Positions 32,465 to 41,000 of a DNA stretch of 64,000 bases are shown piece by piece. A program made the position numbers and the translations under genes. The notes beneath the pieces were generated by a model that was given only the letters and a program-made list of their open reading frames with translations, was not told the DNA's origin and did not search any database. Location of the stretch: the NCBI RefSeq assembly GCF_014930455.1, contig NZ_JAAIYO010000001.1:806001-870000 (forward strand). Reading direction: 5' to 3'. Origin of the DNA: Corallococcus soli (lineage in GTDB: Bacteria; Myxococcota; Myxococcia; Myxococcales; Myxococcaceae). Position 1 is the stretch's first letter; every line of letters begins with the position of its first letter.

Positions 32465-33748
32465 ATGGCCTTCATTCGCACCGTACATGCAACCGCCGGC
32501 AACGACTCACTGCCCGAGGCGGTCTCCGCCGCCCCGGCGCGTCCGTCCGAGGCCGTCAGCCCCGGCGGCGAGCCCATGTCGAGCGGCCTGCGCCTGCTGC
32601 TGGCCTCGGGTGCCGGGCTGTCGGTGGCGTCCATCTATTACAGCCAGCCGATGCTGGGCGTGATGGGGGCCACCATCGGCGCGTCCGACACCGCGGTGGG
32701 CTTCGTGCCCACGCTCAACCAGATGGGCTACGCGCTGGGCATCCTGCTGTTGGCCCCCCTGGGGGACCGCTTCGACCGGCGCCGCATCATCCTCATCAAG
32801 GCCGCCCTGCTGAGCCTGGCGCTGCTGCTGGGGAGCTTCGCTCCGGGCATCGGCCTGCTGCTGGCGGTGAGCCTGGTCGTCGGCCTGACGGCGACCCTGG
32901 CGCAGGACATCGTGCCGGCCGCCGCGACCCTGGCCTTCGAGCACGAGCGGGGCAAGGTGGTCGGCACGGTGATGACCGGCCTGCTGCTCGGCATCCTGTT
33001 GTCCCGCGTCATCAGCGGGGTGGTCGCCGAACACTTCGGTTGGCGCGCCATGTACATGGTCGCCGCCGCCAGCGTGGCCCTGGTCGGCGTGGCGGCCTGG
33101 CGCGGCCTGCCCCGCTTCCATCCGACCAGCTCGCTCTCGTATGGCGCGCTGCTCGGTTCACTCGCGGGCCTGTGGCGGAAGTACGGCGCCCTGCGCCGGG
33201 CGGCGCTGGCGCAGGGGCTGGTGTCGGTGGGCTTCAGCGCGTTCTGGTCCACCCTCGCCGTGATGCTGCATGGCGCGCCCTTCCACCTGGGGAGCGCGGC
33301 GGCCGGTGCCTTCGGGCTGGCGGGCGCGGCGGGGGCGCTGGGGGCGCCGGTGGCGGGCCGCATCGCGGATCGCTTCGGCCCGGAGGTGGTCACCCGCCTG
33401 GGCGCTGGACTGGCTGCCCTCTCCTTCGCCGCGATGCTCGCGGTGCCGTGGCTGGAGCCGAACGCCCAACTGTGGCTGATTGCCGGCAGCGCGATCGGCT
33501 TCGACCTGGGGGCCCAGATCATGCTCGTGGCGCATCAGACGCTCGTCTTCGGCATCGACCCCGCAGCACGCAGCCGGCTCAACGCGGTGCTGTTCGTCTG
33601 CATGTTCATCGGGATGTCGGTCGGCGCGGCGAGCGGCAGCGTCGTGCTGGCCCGGTGGGGCTGGATGGCGGTGACGCTGCTGGCGACCGCCTCCGCGCTG
33701 GCAGCCCTGGCGGTGCGCCTGTTCCCGGGAGCGCGCTCGGCCCGCTGA
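32465..33748 (+). CDS. MFS efflux transporter (DHA1-like)
   Basis: A 427-residue inner-membrane protein with about 12 hydrophobic segments after a 35-residue polar N-terminus. The family signatures are visible: LGDRFDRRRIILIKA between helices 2 and 3, and VAGRIADRFGPEVV in the second half. Proton-driven export of drugs or metabolites is expected. The ATG follows AGGGAGAA by a few bases. It is divergent from the lysR gene and is followed by a good terminator. Confidence 0.83.
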   Translation: MAFIRTVHATAGNDSLPEAVSAAPARPSEAVSPGGEPMSSGLRLLLASGAGLSVASIYYSQPMLGVMGATIGASDTAVGFVPTLNQMGYALGILLLAPLGDRFDRRRIILIKAALLSLALLLGSFAPGIGLLLAVSLVVGLTATLAQDIVPAAATLAFEHERGKVVGTVMTGLLLGILLSRVISGVVAEHFGWRAMYMVAAASVALVGVAAWRGLPRFHPTSSLSYGALLGSLAGLWRKYGALRRAALAQGLVSVGFSAFWSTLAVMLHGAPFHLGSAAAGAFGLAGAAGALGAPVAGRIADRFGPEVVTRLGAGLAALSFAAMLAVPWLEPNAQLWLIAGSAIGFDLGAQIMLVAHQTLVFGIDPAARSRLNAVLFVCMFIGMSVGAASGSVVLARWGWMAVTLLATASALAALAVRLFPGARSAR

Positions 33749-33752
33749 GCCA

Positions 33753-33780
33753 CCACCGCGTGGGACTGTCCTCGCGGTGG
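33753..33780. terminator. Terminator after the MFS gene
   Basis: CCACCGCG (33753-33760) pairs perfectly with CGCGGTGG (33773-33780) around 12 bases. It lies five bases after the transporter stop and 33 bases from the end of the convergent hypothetical gene. Confidence 0.72.
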
Positions 33781-33812
33781 CGACCCGGAAGCGGGGCCCC
33801 TACAGCGTCCGG

Positions 33813-34268
33813 CTACTCCAGGCTCGGGACCTGGCTCATCTGGGCCATCATGCCCTGCATCGGGTCCAGCTCCTTCGACACCGGGCTGGCATCCAGCGAC
33901 ACGGGCGACTTCTCCGGCGACGCCTGGAAGCTGTCGGAGAAGGGCGAGCCGCCCGAAGCGCCCTGGGCTCCCGTGGCCCCCTGCACGCCCGAGGCGATGC
34001 CCTGCACCAACTGGGTGAGGCTGCTCAGCACCGAGAGGGCGCCCTCCAGCAGCTTGCCCAGCGACTCCGCCTTGCCCGCGCCACCCGCGTCGAAGCCGTC
34101 CAGCTTCAGGGCGTCCATCAGGGGCGAGCCCTTGGTGGCCGCCGTCGCTCCGGACACGGCGGCATCCGCGGAGACCGGGAGGCCAGGCGCGGCGCGGAGG
34201 GCGGGAGACTCCATGACGGGAGAATGGCTGACCGAGGCGGGGCTGCTGCGGAGGGAGGAGACGTTCAT
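33813..34268 (-). CDS. Hypothetical low-complexity protein
   Basis: A 151-residue protein rich in Ser, Ala, Gly and Pro. It has one hydrophobic amphipathic stretch (LGKLLEGALSVLSSLTQLVQGIASGV) flanked by low-complexity segments (GATGAQGASGGSPFSDS). No signal peptide or domain is recognised. The composition recalls small secreted or effector-like proteins of myxobacteria, but nothing shows export. The ATG at 34268 has GAGAG upstream. Codon use is normal for the region. Confidence 0.5.
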   Translation of the reverse strand: MNVSSLRSSPASVSHSPVMESPALRAAPGLPVSADAAVSGATAATKGSPLMDALKLDGFDAGGAGKAESLGKLLEGALSVLSSLTQLVQGIASGVQGATGAQGASGGSPFSDSFQASPEKSPVSLDASPVSKELDPMQGMMAQMSQVPSLE

Positions 34269-34571
34269 GGCGGGGCTCTCTCAGAAGGGAGTGCTGCGTT
34301 CAGCGACGGGGACTCCCATAGCAGCGGGCATGCCAACGCCCAGGTCCTGGCAGGGCGCCCACAAGCCGTTGATCTTGTTTGGAATGCCCGTGGCTCCGCC
34401 CCCATCACGGGATTCCGTCTGGTGACTCCCGTCACGGGCTGATGTTTCCAGTCACCAGGAGCGCATCGACGGGCCACGGGTGCGATGACACGATGCCCGC
34501 ACCGCCCTGCATCGTGTTCGGCACCGCTGGCGCCAGGGCCTCCCTGGCCCTGCCTGGAAAGGTCGTGCGAA
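34269..34571. other. Intergenic region, promoters expected
   Basis: A 303-base gap between divergent genes. No credible coding frame is seen; it has a small palindrome, GTGAC-TCCC-GTCAC, near 34422 and another pair, ACGGGA/TCCCGT, around it. The promoters of both flanking genes should be here, but no convincing -35/-10 pair was found by eye. Confidence 0.5.
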
Positions 34572-35309
34572 ATGTCGGCGCAGTATGACCAGATTGGCGC
34601 GAAGGTCGCGGACTGGGATGTCCTGCCCGTGCGCTCGGAGTACATCGAGGGCCATACCTTCTTCAAAGCGCTCGGCTCCGTGGAGGCGCAGTCCGTCCTG
34701 GACCTGGCGTGCGGCGACGGGCTGTACACGCGGCAGCTCAAGGCGCGAGGCGCCCGGCGCGCGGTTGGCGTGGACGTTTCGGAGGAGATGATTGGCGGCG
34801 CCCGGCGACAGGAGGAGGCCCAGTCGCTGGGCATCGAGTACGTCGTGGCGGACGTGGCCGACATGGCACCGCTGGGTGTCTTTGATTGCGTGACGGCCGT
34901 CTATCTCCTGCACTACGCGAGCTCGCCCGAACACCTGCTGCGGATGTGCCGGAACATCCACTCCCACCTGAAGCCCGGGGGCCGCTTCGTCACCTATACG
35001 TTCAACCCCGGGTTCAGCGCGAAGGGGCCCAACAGCACGCGCTACGGCATCACGATGTTGGACTTCCCGGAGTCGCCTCGGGAAGGGCAGGGGATCTCCG
35101 CGGAGCTGCACACGCGCACCCCCTTCACCATCCACTTCTCCTACTGGAGCCAGGCCACGTACGAGCAGGCGCTGCGCGAAGCGGGCTTCCAACGTCTCAC
35201 CTGGATGCGCCCCGAGTGCTCGGCCGAAGGCCTCTCCCGGTATGGCCAGGAGTTCTGGCGGGACTACCTCGACAACCCCCACGCGGTCGCGCTGCGCTGC
35301 GAGCGGTGA
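34572..35309 (+). CDS. Class I SAM-dependent methyltransferase
   Basis: A 245-residue cytoplasmic methyltransferase. The SAM motif I is VLDLACGDGLYTRQL, the acidic end of strand 2 is VGVDVSEEMI, and the post-motif DCVTAVYLLHYA is followed by LKPGGRFVTYTF. The substrate is not predictable; the overall look is of ubiquinone/toxoflavin-type small-molecule methyltransferases. The ATG at 34572 precedes AQYDQIGAKVADWD, a usual family start. Monocistronic, convergent with the hydrolase gene. Confidence 0.8.
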   Translation: MSAQYDQIGAKVADWDVLPVRSEYIEGHTFFKALGSVEAQSVLDLACGDGLYTRQLKARGARRAVGVDVSEEMIGGARRQEEAQSLGIEYVVADVADMAPLGVFDCVTAVYLLHYASSPEHLLRMCRNIHSHLKPGGRFVTYTFNPGFSAKGPNSTRYGITMLDFPESPREGQGISAELHTRTPFTIHFSYWSQATYEQALREAGFQRLTWMRPECSAEGLSRYGQEFWRDYLDNPHAVALRCER

Positions 35310-35420
35310 GCCGGGCCCGCCTGCTCCTGAAGCAATCCCAGACGTCCAGCATGACGCTCTCCACAGGCGACACGTCCCGGGGGAGGCGGCCAGGGCATGA
35401 CAGTCGCGGTCCGGGCGTGC

Positions 35421-36278
35421 TCACCCGGGCAGGGTGGACTCCAGTGAGCTGGCCTTGCCGGGTTGCCCCATGCTGGCGGCGGACGCCAGGTGTTCCTGCA
35501 GCGCGGTGCCCAGCTCCTCCGGCGCCTCCAACTGCGGGAAGTGGCCCACGTCGTCGAACTCGAGCACCTTCGCTCGTGGAAGCTCCTGCTTCCACCGGAG
35601 CAGGTGCTGGGGTTTGACCAGCGCGTCGGCCTTGCCCCAGACGAGCAGGGTCGGGAGGTCCGCGAGCCGGCCCAGGGACTGGCCCTGGGCATCCAGCCAT
35701 GGCCCCTCGTGAACCACGGAGCGCGCGAAGCCCCAAGTGCCCATCCGCGAGGCCCTGTCCGGGAACTGGGACAGGAAGGAGCGGTGAAGCTCCCGCGTCA
35801 GCTTCACCCGGCGTCCCCAGGACAGCTTCACCATCATCCGCGCGGAGAAGTTCCCGGAGAGGTACAGCCACCGCATCAGCGCGTTGTCGACGTTCGGGCC
35901 CTTCAGGTCCCAGAGCCAGCTTTGAATCACCGTGAGGCTGAGCACCTGCTCCGGGGCCGCGAGGGCGAGCGGCAGCGCGATGGGGCCGCCGAAGTCGTGC
36001 ACCACGAGGTGGAAGCGGCCGAGCCGCAGCTGCTCCAACCAGGACCGCAGGTTCTCCACGTGCCAGGGCAGGGTGTACGTGCGCCAGTCCCCGGGCCGGT
36101 CGCTCTGTCCAAAGCCGAGGTGCTCCGGCGCCAGGACGCGGTACGACGGCGTGAGCCGCCGGGCCACCGCGCGCCACTCCTGGGAGGACGACGGCGTTCC
36201 ATGCACGAGCACCACGGGCGTGCCCGTGCCCTCTTCCCACCAGGCCATCTCACCGCCAGGAACCCGCAGCCGCGTCAT
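35421..36278 (-). CDS. Alpha/beta hydrolase (haloalkane dehalogenase-like)
   Basis: A 285-residue alpha/beta-hydrolase. The oxyanion region is VHGTPSSSQEW. The nucleophile position in VVHDFGGPIAL is Asp rather than Ser, as in haloalkane dehalogenases and epoxide hydrolases, and the catalytic His is in DDVGHFPQ. The ATG overlaps the stop of the upstream tetR gene (ATGA at 36275-36278), so the two form an operon. The regulator probably senses a substrate or product of this enzyme. Whether it cleaves C-Cl bonds or epoxides cannot be read from the sequence. Confidence 0.78.
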   Translation of the reverse strand: MTRLRVPGGEMAWWEEGTGTPVVLVHGTPSSSQEWRAVARRLTPSYRVLAPEHLGFGQSDRPGDWRTYTLPWHVENLRSWLEQLRLGRFHLVVHDFGGPIALPLALAAPEQVLSLTVIQSWLWDLKGPNVDNALMRWLYLSGNFSARMMVKLSWGRRVKLTRELHRSFLSQFPDRASRMGTWGFARSVVHEGPWLDAQGQSLGRLADLPTLLVWGKADALVKPQHLLRWKQELPRAKVLEFDDVGHFPQLEAPEELGTALQEHLASAASMGQPGKASSLESTLPG

Positions 36279-36886
36279 GGTGTGCCTGTCTTTCTCTTGC
36301 GTGAAGGTGGGGTGGCCGGCCACCGGCTCGCCGCCGCGCGAATCACCGCGGCGATGGGGTAGTTGCCCTCGTGCTGCACGTACTGCTGTGCAATGCCATC
36401 GACGGTGGCGAACAGGAGCAGCGCCTCCGTGTGAGGCTCCCGCACGCCGCGCTGCCGGAGCGCCTGCTCCAGCCGCTGGTGGGTCTGCTCCATCAGGTGC
36501 CCCAGGGAAAGTCCCAGCCGGGCGAGCACCTCCGGCTGGTGCCTCAGCCCGTAGCCCAGCCGCCAGAAGTCCCGGTGCGCGTCGACGAGCGTCACGGCGG
36601 ATTCGAGCATCACGGTGACGAAGCCCCGGGCGGTGGGCTCCTGGTCGGCGTCATCCAGCGTGCGCGACACGTCGCCCAGTGACGACTGCATCAGCGTGAC
36701 GAGCACCGCCTCCTTCGATTCGAAGTGCGCGTAGAGCTGCCCCACGGCGATGCCCGCCTCCTGGGCGAGGGCGCGCACGCTGGTCCCGTCGAAGCCGTGC
36801 CGGGAGAAGAGCCGGACCGCGGCCTGGAGCACGCGCTCCCGCGTCTTCTCCCGGAGGGCTGAGTTCGCATCCGCCGTACGAGGCAT
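36275..36886 (-). CDS. TetR/AcrR family regulator of the hydrolase operon
   Basis: A 203-residue TetR-type repressor with HTH TSVRALAQEAGIAVGQLYAHFESKEAVL at about residues 33-60 and a helical ligand domain. The ATG at 36886 lies 14 bases downstream of a perfect TetR palindrome (36901-36914), a clear case of autoregulation. The stop overlaps the start of the hydrolase gene, so both genes are repressed together. The ligand is unknown. Confidence 0.85.
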   Translation of the reverse strand: MPRTADANSALREKTRERVLQAAVRLFSRHGFDGTSVRALAQEAGIAVGQLYAHFESKEAVLVTLMQSSLGDVSRTLDDADQEPTARGFVTVMLESAVTLVDAHRDFWRLGYGLRHQPEVLARLGLSLGHLMEQTHQRLEQALRQRGVREPHTEALLLFATVDGIAQQYVQHEGNYPIAAVIRAAASRWPATPPSRKRKTGTP

Positions 36887-36900
36887 GGGCAGATGTTGAG

Positions 36901-36914
36901 TGAACGTTCGTTCA
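36901..36914. promoter_or_regulatory. TetR operator TGAACG-N2-CGTTCA
   Basis: TGAACG (36901-36906) and CGTTCA (36909-36914) form a perfect palindrome just upstream of the tetR start, overlapping the stop codon of the protease gene. The same GAACG-N2-CGTTC core occurs at 20705-20716 before the oxidoreductase gene. Confidence 0.65.
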
Positions 36915-37826
36915 ATGTAAAGGGTGGAGCTGAATCTGCTGGAGGATCCACGGGATGTAGTTGGAGACCCGGGCGTAGACACCCGGCAGGCCCGGCCTCG
37001 CGCAGCCGATGCCAAAGCTCGTGATTCCCTGGAGCGTGTAGCCCTGGGCCCCCATCACGACCAGGGGGCCTCCACTGTCAGCCTGACACGCGTCCTTCCC
37101 GCCTTGCGCGTACCCGGCCCCGAGCATCGCCTGCGGGTTGATGCGGATTCCGTGAGGGGCGTACATGCTCGCCAACTGCCGGGAGCTCACGGTGGGGACT
37201 CCCACCTGCCTCAAGATGCTGGACGCCTCGTAGCCCCCCTCCCTGGTCAGGCCCCACCCCGCGACCGTTGTCATCACGTTGTCTGGAACCTGCTCCCCCG
37301 GGGTCGGGAGGCAGACAGGGACTGGCGTGGCGCCAGGCGTGAGCTGGGGGGCCAGGTTGGGGCGCATGTTGGGGGATTGTCCGCACCCCCCGGCGATGGA
37401 GGGGTTGAACTGGATGGGGCTTTCGAGCACGAGGACGGCGACGTCGTTCATCGTCGTGTCAGGGTCGTAGGCCGGATGCGGGACCGTGAGCTTGACGGGG
37501 ACGCGGACCTGACCGGCCATGGGCCGCGTCAGGTCATGCGCTCCTGCGACCACCGTGAGGCCGGAAGAGGCGTCCGCGATACAATGGGCCGCCGTGAGAA
37601 CGAGATGGCTCTCATTGCTGGGGCCTGTCCTGATGATGGAGCCACCACAGAAGTGGCTGCCATGACTCTGAAGGCTGACAATCCAGGGGTGGCTGCCTGG
37701 ACGCGCCTCGATGCCTCCCACGATCTCCTGGCCGACGCTGTCCAGGGCATTGATGCTCTCCAGCTCCGCACCACCACCACAGCCCAGCAGACTCACCGCG
37801 ACGACAACGCCACGTCCCACGCTCAT
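36912..37826 (-). CDS. Secreted trypsin-like serine protease (S1 family lipoprotein)
   Basis: A 304-residue exported protease. The signal ends in a lipobox-like LLGCGGG. After a short propeptide the new N-terminus would be IVGGIEARPGSHPW. The catalytic triad is complete: His in LTAAHC, Asp in NDVAVLVLE and Ser in DSGGPL. Ser, Gly and Asp around the active site suggest trypsin-type specificity, and six or more Cys could form the standard disulfides. The ATG at 37826 follows GGAG by six bases. It lies downstream of, and on the same strand as, the giant alpha-2-macroglobulin gene, whose product traps such proteases. Confidence 0.85.
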   Translation of the reverse strand: MSVGRGVVVAVSLLGCGGGAELESINALDSVGQEIVGGIEARPGSHPWIVSLQSHGSHFCGGSIIRTGPSNESHLVLTAAHCIADASSGLTVVAGAHDLTRPMAGQVRVPVKLTVPHPAYDPDTTMNDVAVLVLESPIQFNPSIAGGCGQSPNMRPNLAPQLTPGATPVPVCLPTPGEQVPDNVMTTVAGWGLTREGGYEASSILRQVGVPTVSSRQLASMYAPHGIRINPQAMLGAGYAQGGKDACQADSGGPLVVMGAQGYTLQGITSFGIGCARPGLPGVYARVSNYIPWILQQIQLHPLH

Positions 37827-37937
37827 GGACCTCTCCTGTTTCAACGGGAGAGGCTGTCGTTAGCAAGCCATGCGCCACATGCGCAGGAGGCGCATTCGGG
37901 GGGCGCCGTGCGCCGCTCCGTGGAGCGACGGGCGGGC

Positions 37938-37978
37938 TGACACGTCAAGACTCGTCAGGCGGCTCCCGGGACGTGTCA
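37938..37978. promoter_or_regulatory. Perfect 9-bp inverted repeat between alpha-2-macroglobulin and protease genes
   Basis: TGACACGTC (37938-37946) and GACGTGTCA (37970-37978) are perfect inverted copies 23 bases apart. They lie 45 bases past the end of the macroglobulin gene and 112 bases before the protease start. It could be a terminator of the former or an operator of the latter; the long loop favours a protein-binding site. Confidence 0.45.
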
Positions 37979-38022
37979 GGTCCCGCCGGTCCGGTTCACG
38001 GCCCCCCCCGCGTCGGACGTGG

Positions 38023-41000
38023 CTACGGCTTCGGGGCGATGGAGACCTTCACGCCCTGGCTCCACGTCTTGTGCTCGTCCGCGTAGTACAGGTACGCGCG
38101 GCTGGCCGGGCCCGTGTACGTGCCGGGCACCGCGGCCACCAGGGACAGCGGCACGTCGATGCGCTTGTGGGGCTCCATGCCGCGCCAGTACAGGACGACG
38201 TCGCGCCCGAGCACCTCGTAGGCATCCACCACCTGCCGCTTCACCAGCTCCTTGAGCTGGTCGTGCCGCACCTCCAGCCCGCCCGGTACGCCGAAGATGG
38301 CCACCGCCGTGGGCAGCCGCTGGCCCGTGCGGTTGGTCATCACCACCCGCGCCTCGGTGGGCTCGCCCTCGGTGAGGTCCGTCTTCGCCAGCGCCACCTC
38401 CAGCGCCACCTGCGTGTCCTTGGAGCTGTCCGGCACGAGCGCGCTGTAGGTGACCTCCACCGAGTACGGCAGCTCCGCGCCGCCCTCCATCCGCAGCTCC
38501 ACGCGGCGCTCGCCCGCACCCAGCAGCGCGCTCACGTCGGGCAGCTTGAGGGCCTCCTGGGAGGCGCCGTCGAAGCGCACCGGCTCGCCCACCGGACGGC
38601 CCTCCACGTAGACGCGCACCAGGCCCGGGGTGAGCTTCGACGCGCGCGTCTTGTCGTAGGCGATGATGGCGCGCAGCGCGAGCACCGTGCTCTGCGTCGC
38701 CCCGTAGCGGCCACCGTCACTGGACTCCGCGAGGAACTTCATCGCGCGCTCCACGTTCCCCGCGTGGGAGGGCTCGCGCATCCACGCCAGCGCCGCCAGT
38801 GCGGTGGTCTCGATGGCCAGCGTCTCCCCCGAGCTGCCCACGATGGACTGCGTCGCGCCGCCCACCACGCCGTCCTTCCCCTGCAGGGACGCGAGCCGGC
38901 CCATCAGCGTCCGGGACTCGGCGGTGTCACCGGCGAGCGCCAGCGCGTTGGCCGCCAGCGCCACCACGTAGCTGTTGGGGCTCTTCGCCGCCGCGGCCTT
39001 CAGCGTGGCCACCTCGCGCGACAGCGCCTTCGCCTGGGAGGCCGGCTGGCCCGCGCTCTCCAGCAGCGTCCAGAGGATGTATGCGTTCGACGTGTCCGCG
39101 TCCTCCACCCATACGTGCAGCGCGCGGCGCTTGCGGTTGAAGCCGCCCTCTCCGTCCCGCTGCTGGAGGAGCCACTCCCGCGTGCGCTCCATCATCGCGG
39201 TGTCCACCTCGCGCACCTGGCGCATGTCCGTGAAGTGCAGCAGGCCGAACGCGGTCAGCGCCTCATGGCCCGGGTTCTGTCCGAACCACTCGTAGCCCTT
39301 CTCGGACGTCTCGTAGCCCACCAGCCGCTGGTAGCCCCGCTCCAGCTTCTCCTTCGCGCTCGCCACCAGCTCCGGGTTCACGCCGGTGTGCGTCTGGAAG
39401 TACTGCTGCGCCATCGTCATGGGGTACGTCGTGGAGCTGGTCTGCTCGAAGCAGCCGGAGGGCTCCTGGATGAGGCGGGCCAGCGACTCGGTCATGTTGG
39501 CCAGCGGGCCCGGGTACACGGCGATGGACGTCCGCACGCTGCCGGGCACCACGCTCTGGGGGAGCACCACCCGGTGCGCCGCCGGCCCCTTCGCGGACAG
39601 CAGCCCGCCGAAGGACACGCGGCCCGGGAAGCCCCGGGGCTTGATGGACAGCGTGCGGGTGACGACGTCCGTGTATTCGCCAGCGCTCGCCGTGAGCTTC
39701 ACGTCCACCGGCTTCGCCTCCTGGCCAATCTCCAGCGAGAACAGTTGCCGGGCCCGCGCCTGCGAGGCCAGGTCCTGCGTGCCGCTGCCCGTCACCTTCA
39801 CGTCCCCCTTCACCTCCACCTTCACCCCCGCGCCCGAAAGCCGCGCCTCCGTCCCGTTCACCAGCGCCACCGGCAGCCGCACCACGTCTCCCGACGTCAC
39901 CTCCAGGGGCAGCTTGGGCTCCGCGTAGAACGGCTGCACCGACTCCAGCTCCGCCACCGCCGAGCCGAGCGCGCCGTCCGCGCCCACCGCCCCCGCGAAC
40001 GCCTTGAACGTCGTGACCGAGTCGCTCATCGCGAAGGACACCCGCGCCTCGCCGGTGCGGGCATCCGTGCGCACCCCGGCGTTCCAGTAGAGCGTCTCCG
40101 CGAAGTCGACCCGGTCTCCCGCCTTGCGGTTCGGCCTCACCGTGTGCGCGAACTCACGGAAGTAGACCGCCTGTCCCCTGAGGACACGCCGGTCAACGAA
40201 GTTCATCTCCCGCTTCGCGCGCCGGGCCTTGTCCATCATCGGCGCTTCTTCCTCCACCTCCTGCAAGCGCTCCTCGGCCACGACCACCGGGGCCGCGGCC
40301 GCCAAGCCCATGGGCTCCGGAGCCGGGGGCGCCAGGGCCATGGGGACCGGAGCCGGGGCGGCGGCCTTGGCAAGGTTGGGGAGCGCACCTCCCACGGCCC
40401 CCTTGCCGGCGACCGCGTCGTCTGCGAGCAGCTCTTCCCGCGCCAGCCCAGGCTGCGCGAGCCCATCCTTCATGGCGTTGCCTCGTCCGCCCGCGCGGGT
40501 GGACGGCCGGGGCCTCTGGACGGGCTCGCGTGGCCAGCGCACCGCGAGCACGCGCATCGCCGCGTCACCATGCCGGGCGAGGAAGCCCTGCGTGTCAGTC
40601 AGCGCGAAGCGCCGCCAGCCCTGCGTCCCCAGCAGCAGGTCCACCGCCAGCTTCGACTTCGGATGCTTCGCGTCCAGGTAGAGCTGGGAGTCGGCCAGCT
40701 CCTTCACCTCGGGCTCCAGCAGCACCATGACCGGCAGCTGCGGCGCCTGGTCGCGCTTCTCCTGGAGCTCCAGCACCGCGTCATCCGTGACGGTGAGCAT
40801 CACCAGCGCGGAGACGGGCTTGCCATCGCGCGTGGTCCGGGCCGTGAGCTGCACCGGGCCGCCGGGGACGTAGCGCTCGCGGTCCGCCTTCAGCTCCACC
40901 TTCACCTCCTTGGAGGGCTGGCGGAACACCAGCCGCTCCGCGACGGGCCGCCCGTCGTGGTCCCACACGGTGGCGACGAGCACGCCGTCCGCCTCGCCCG

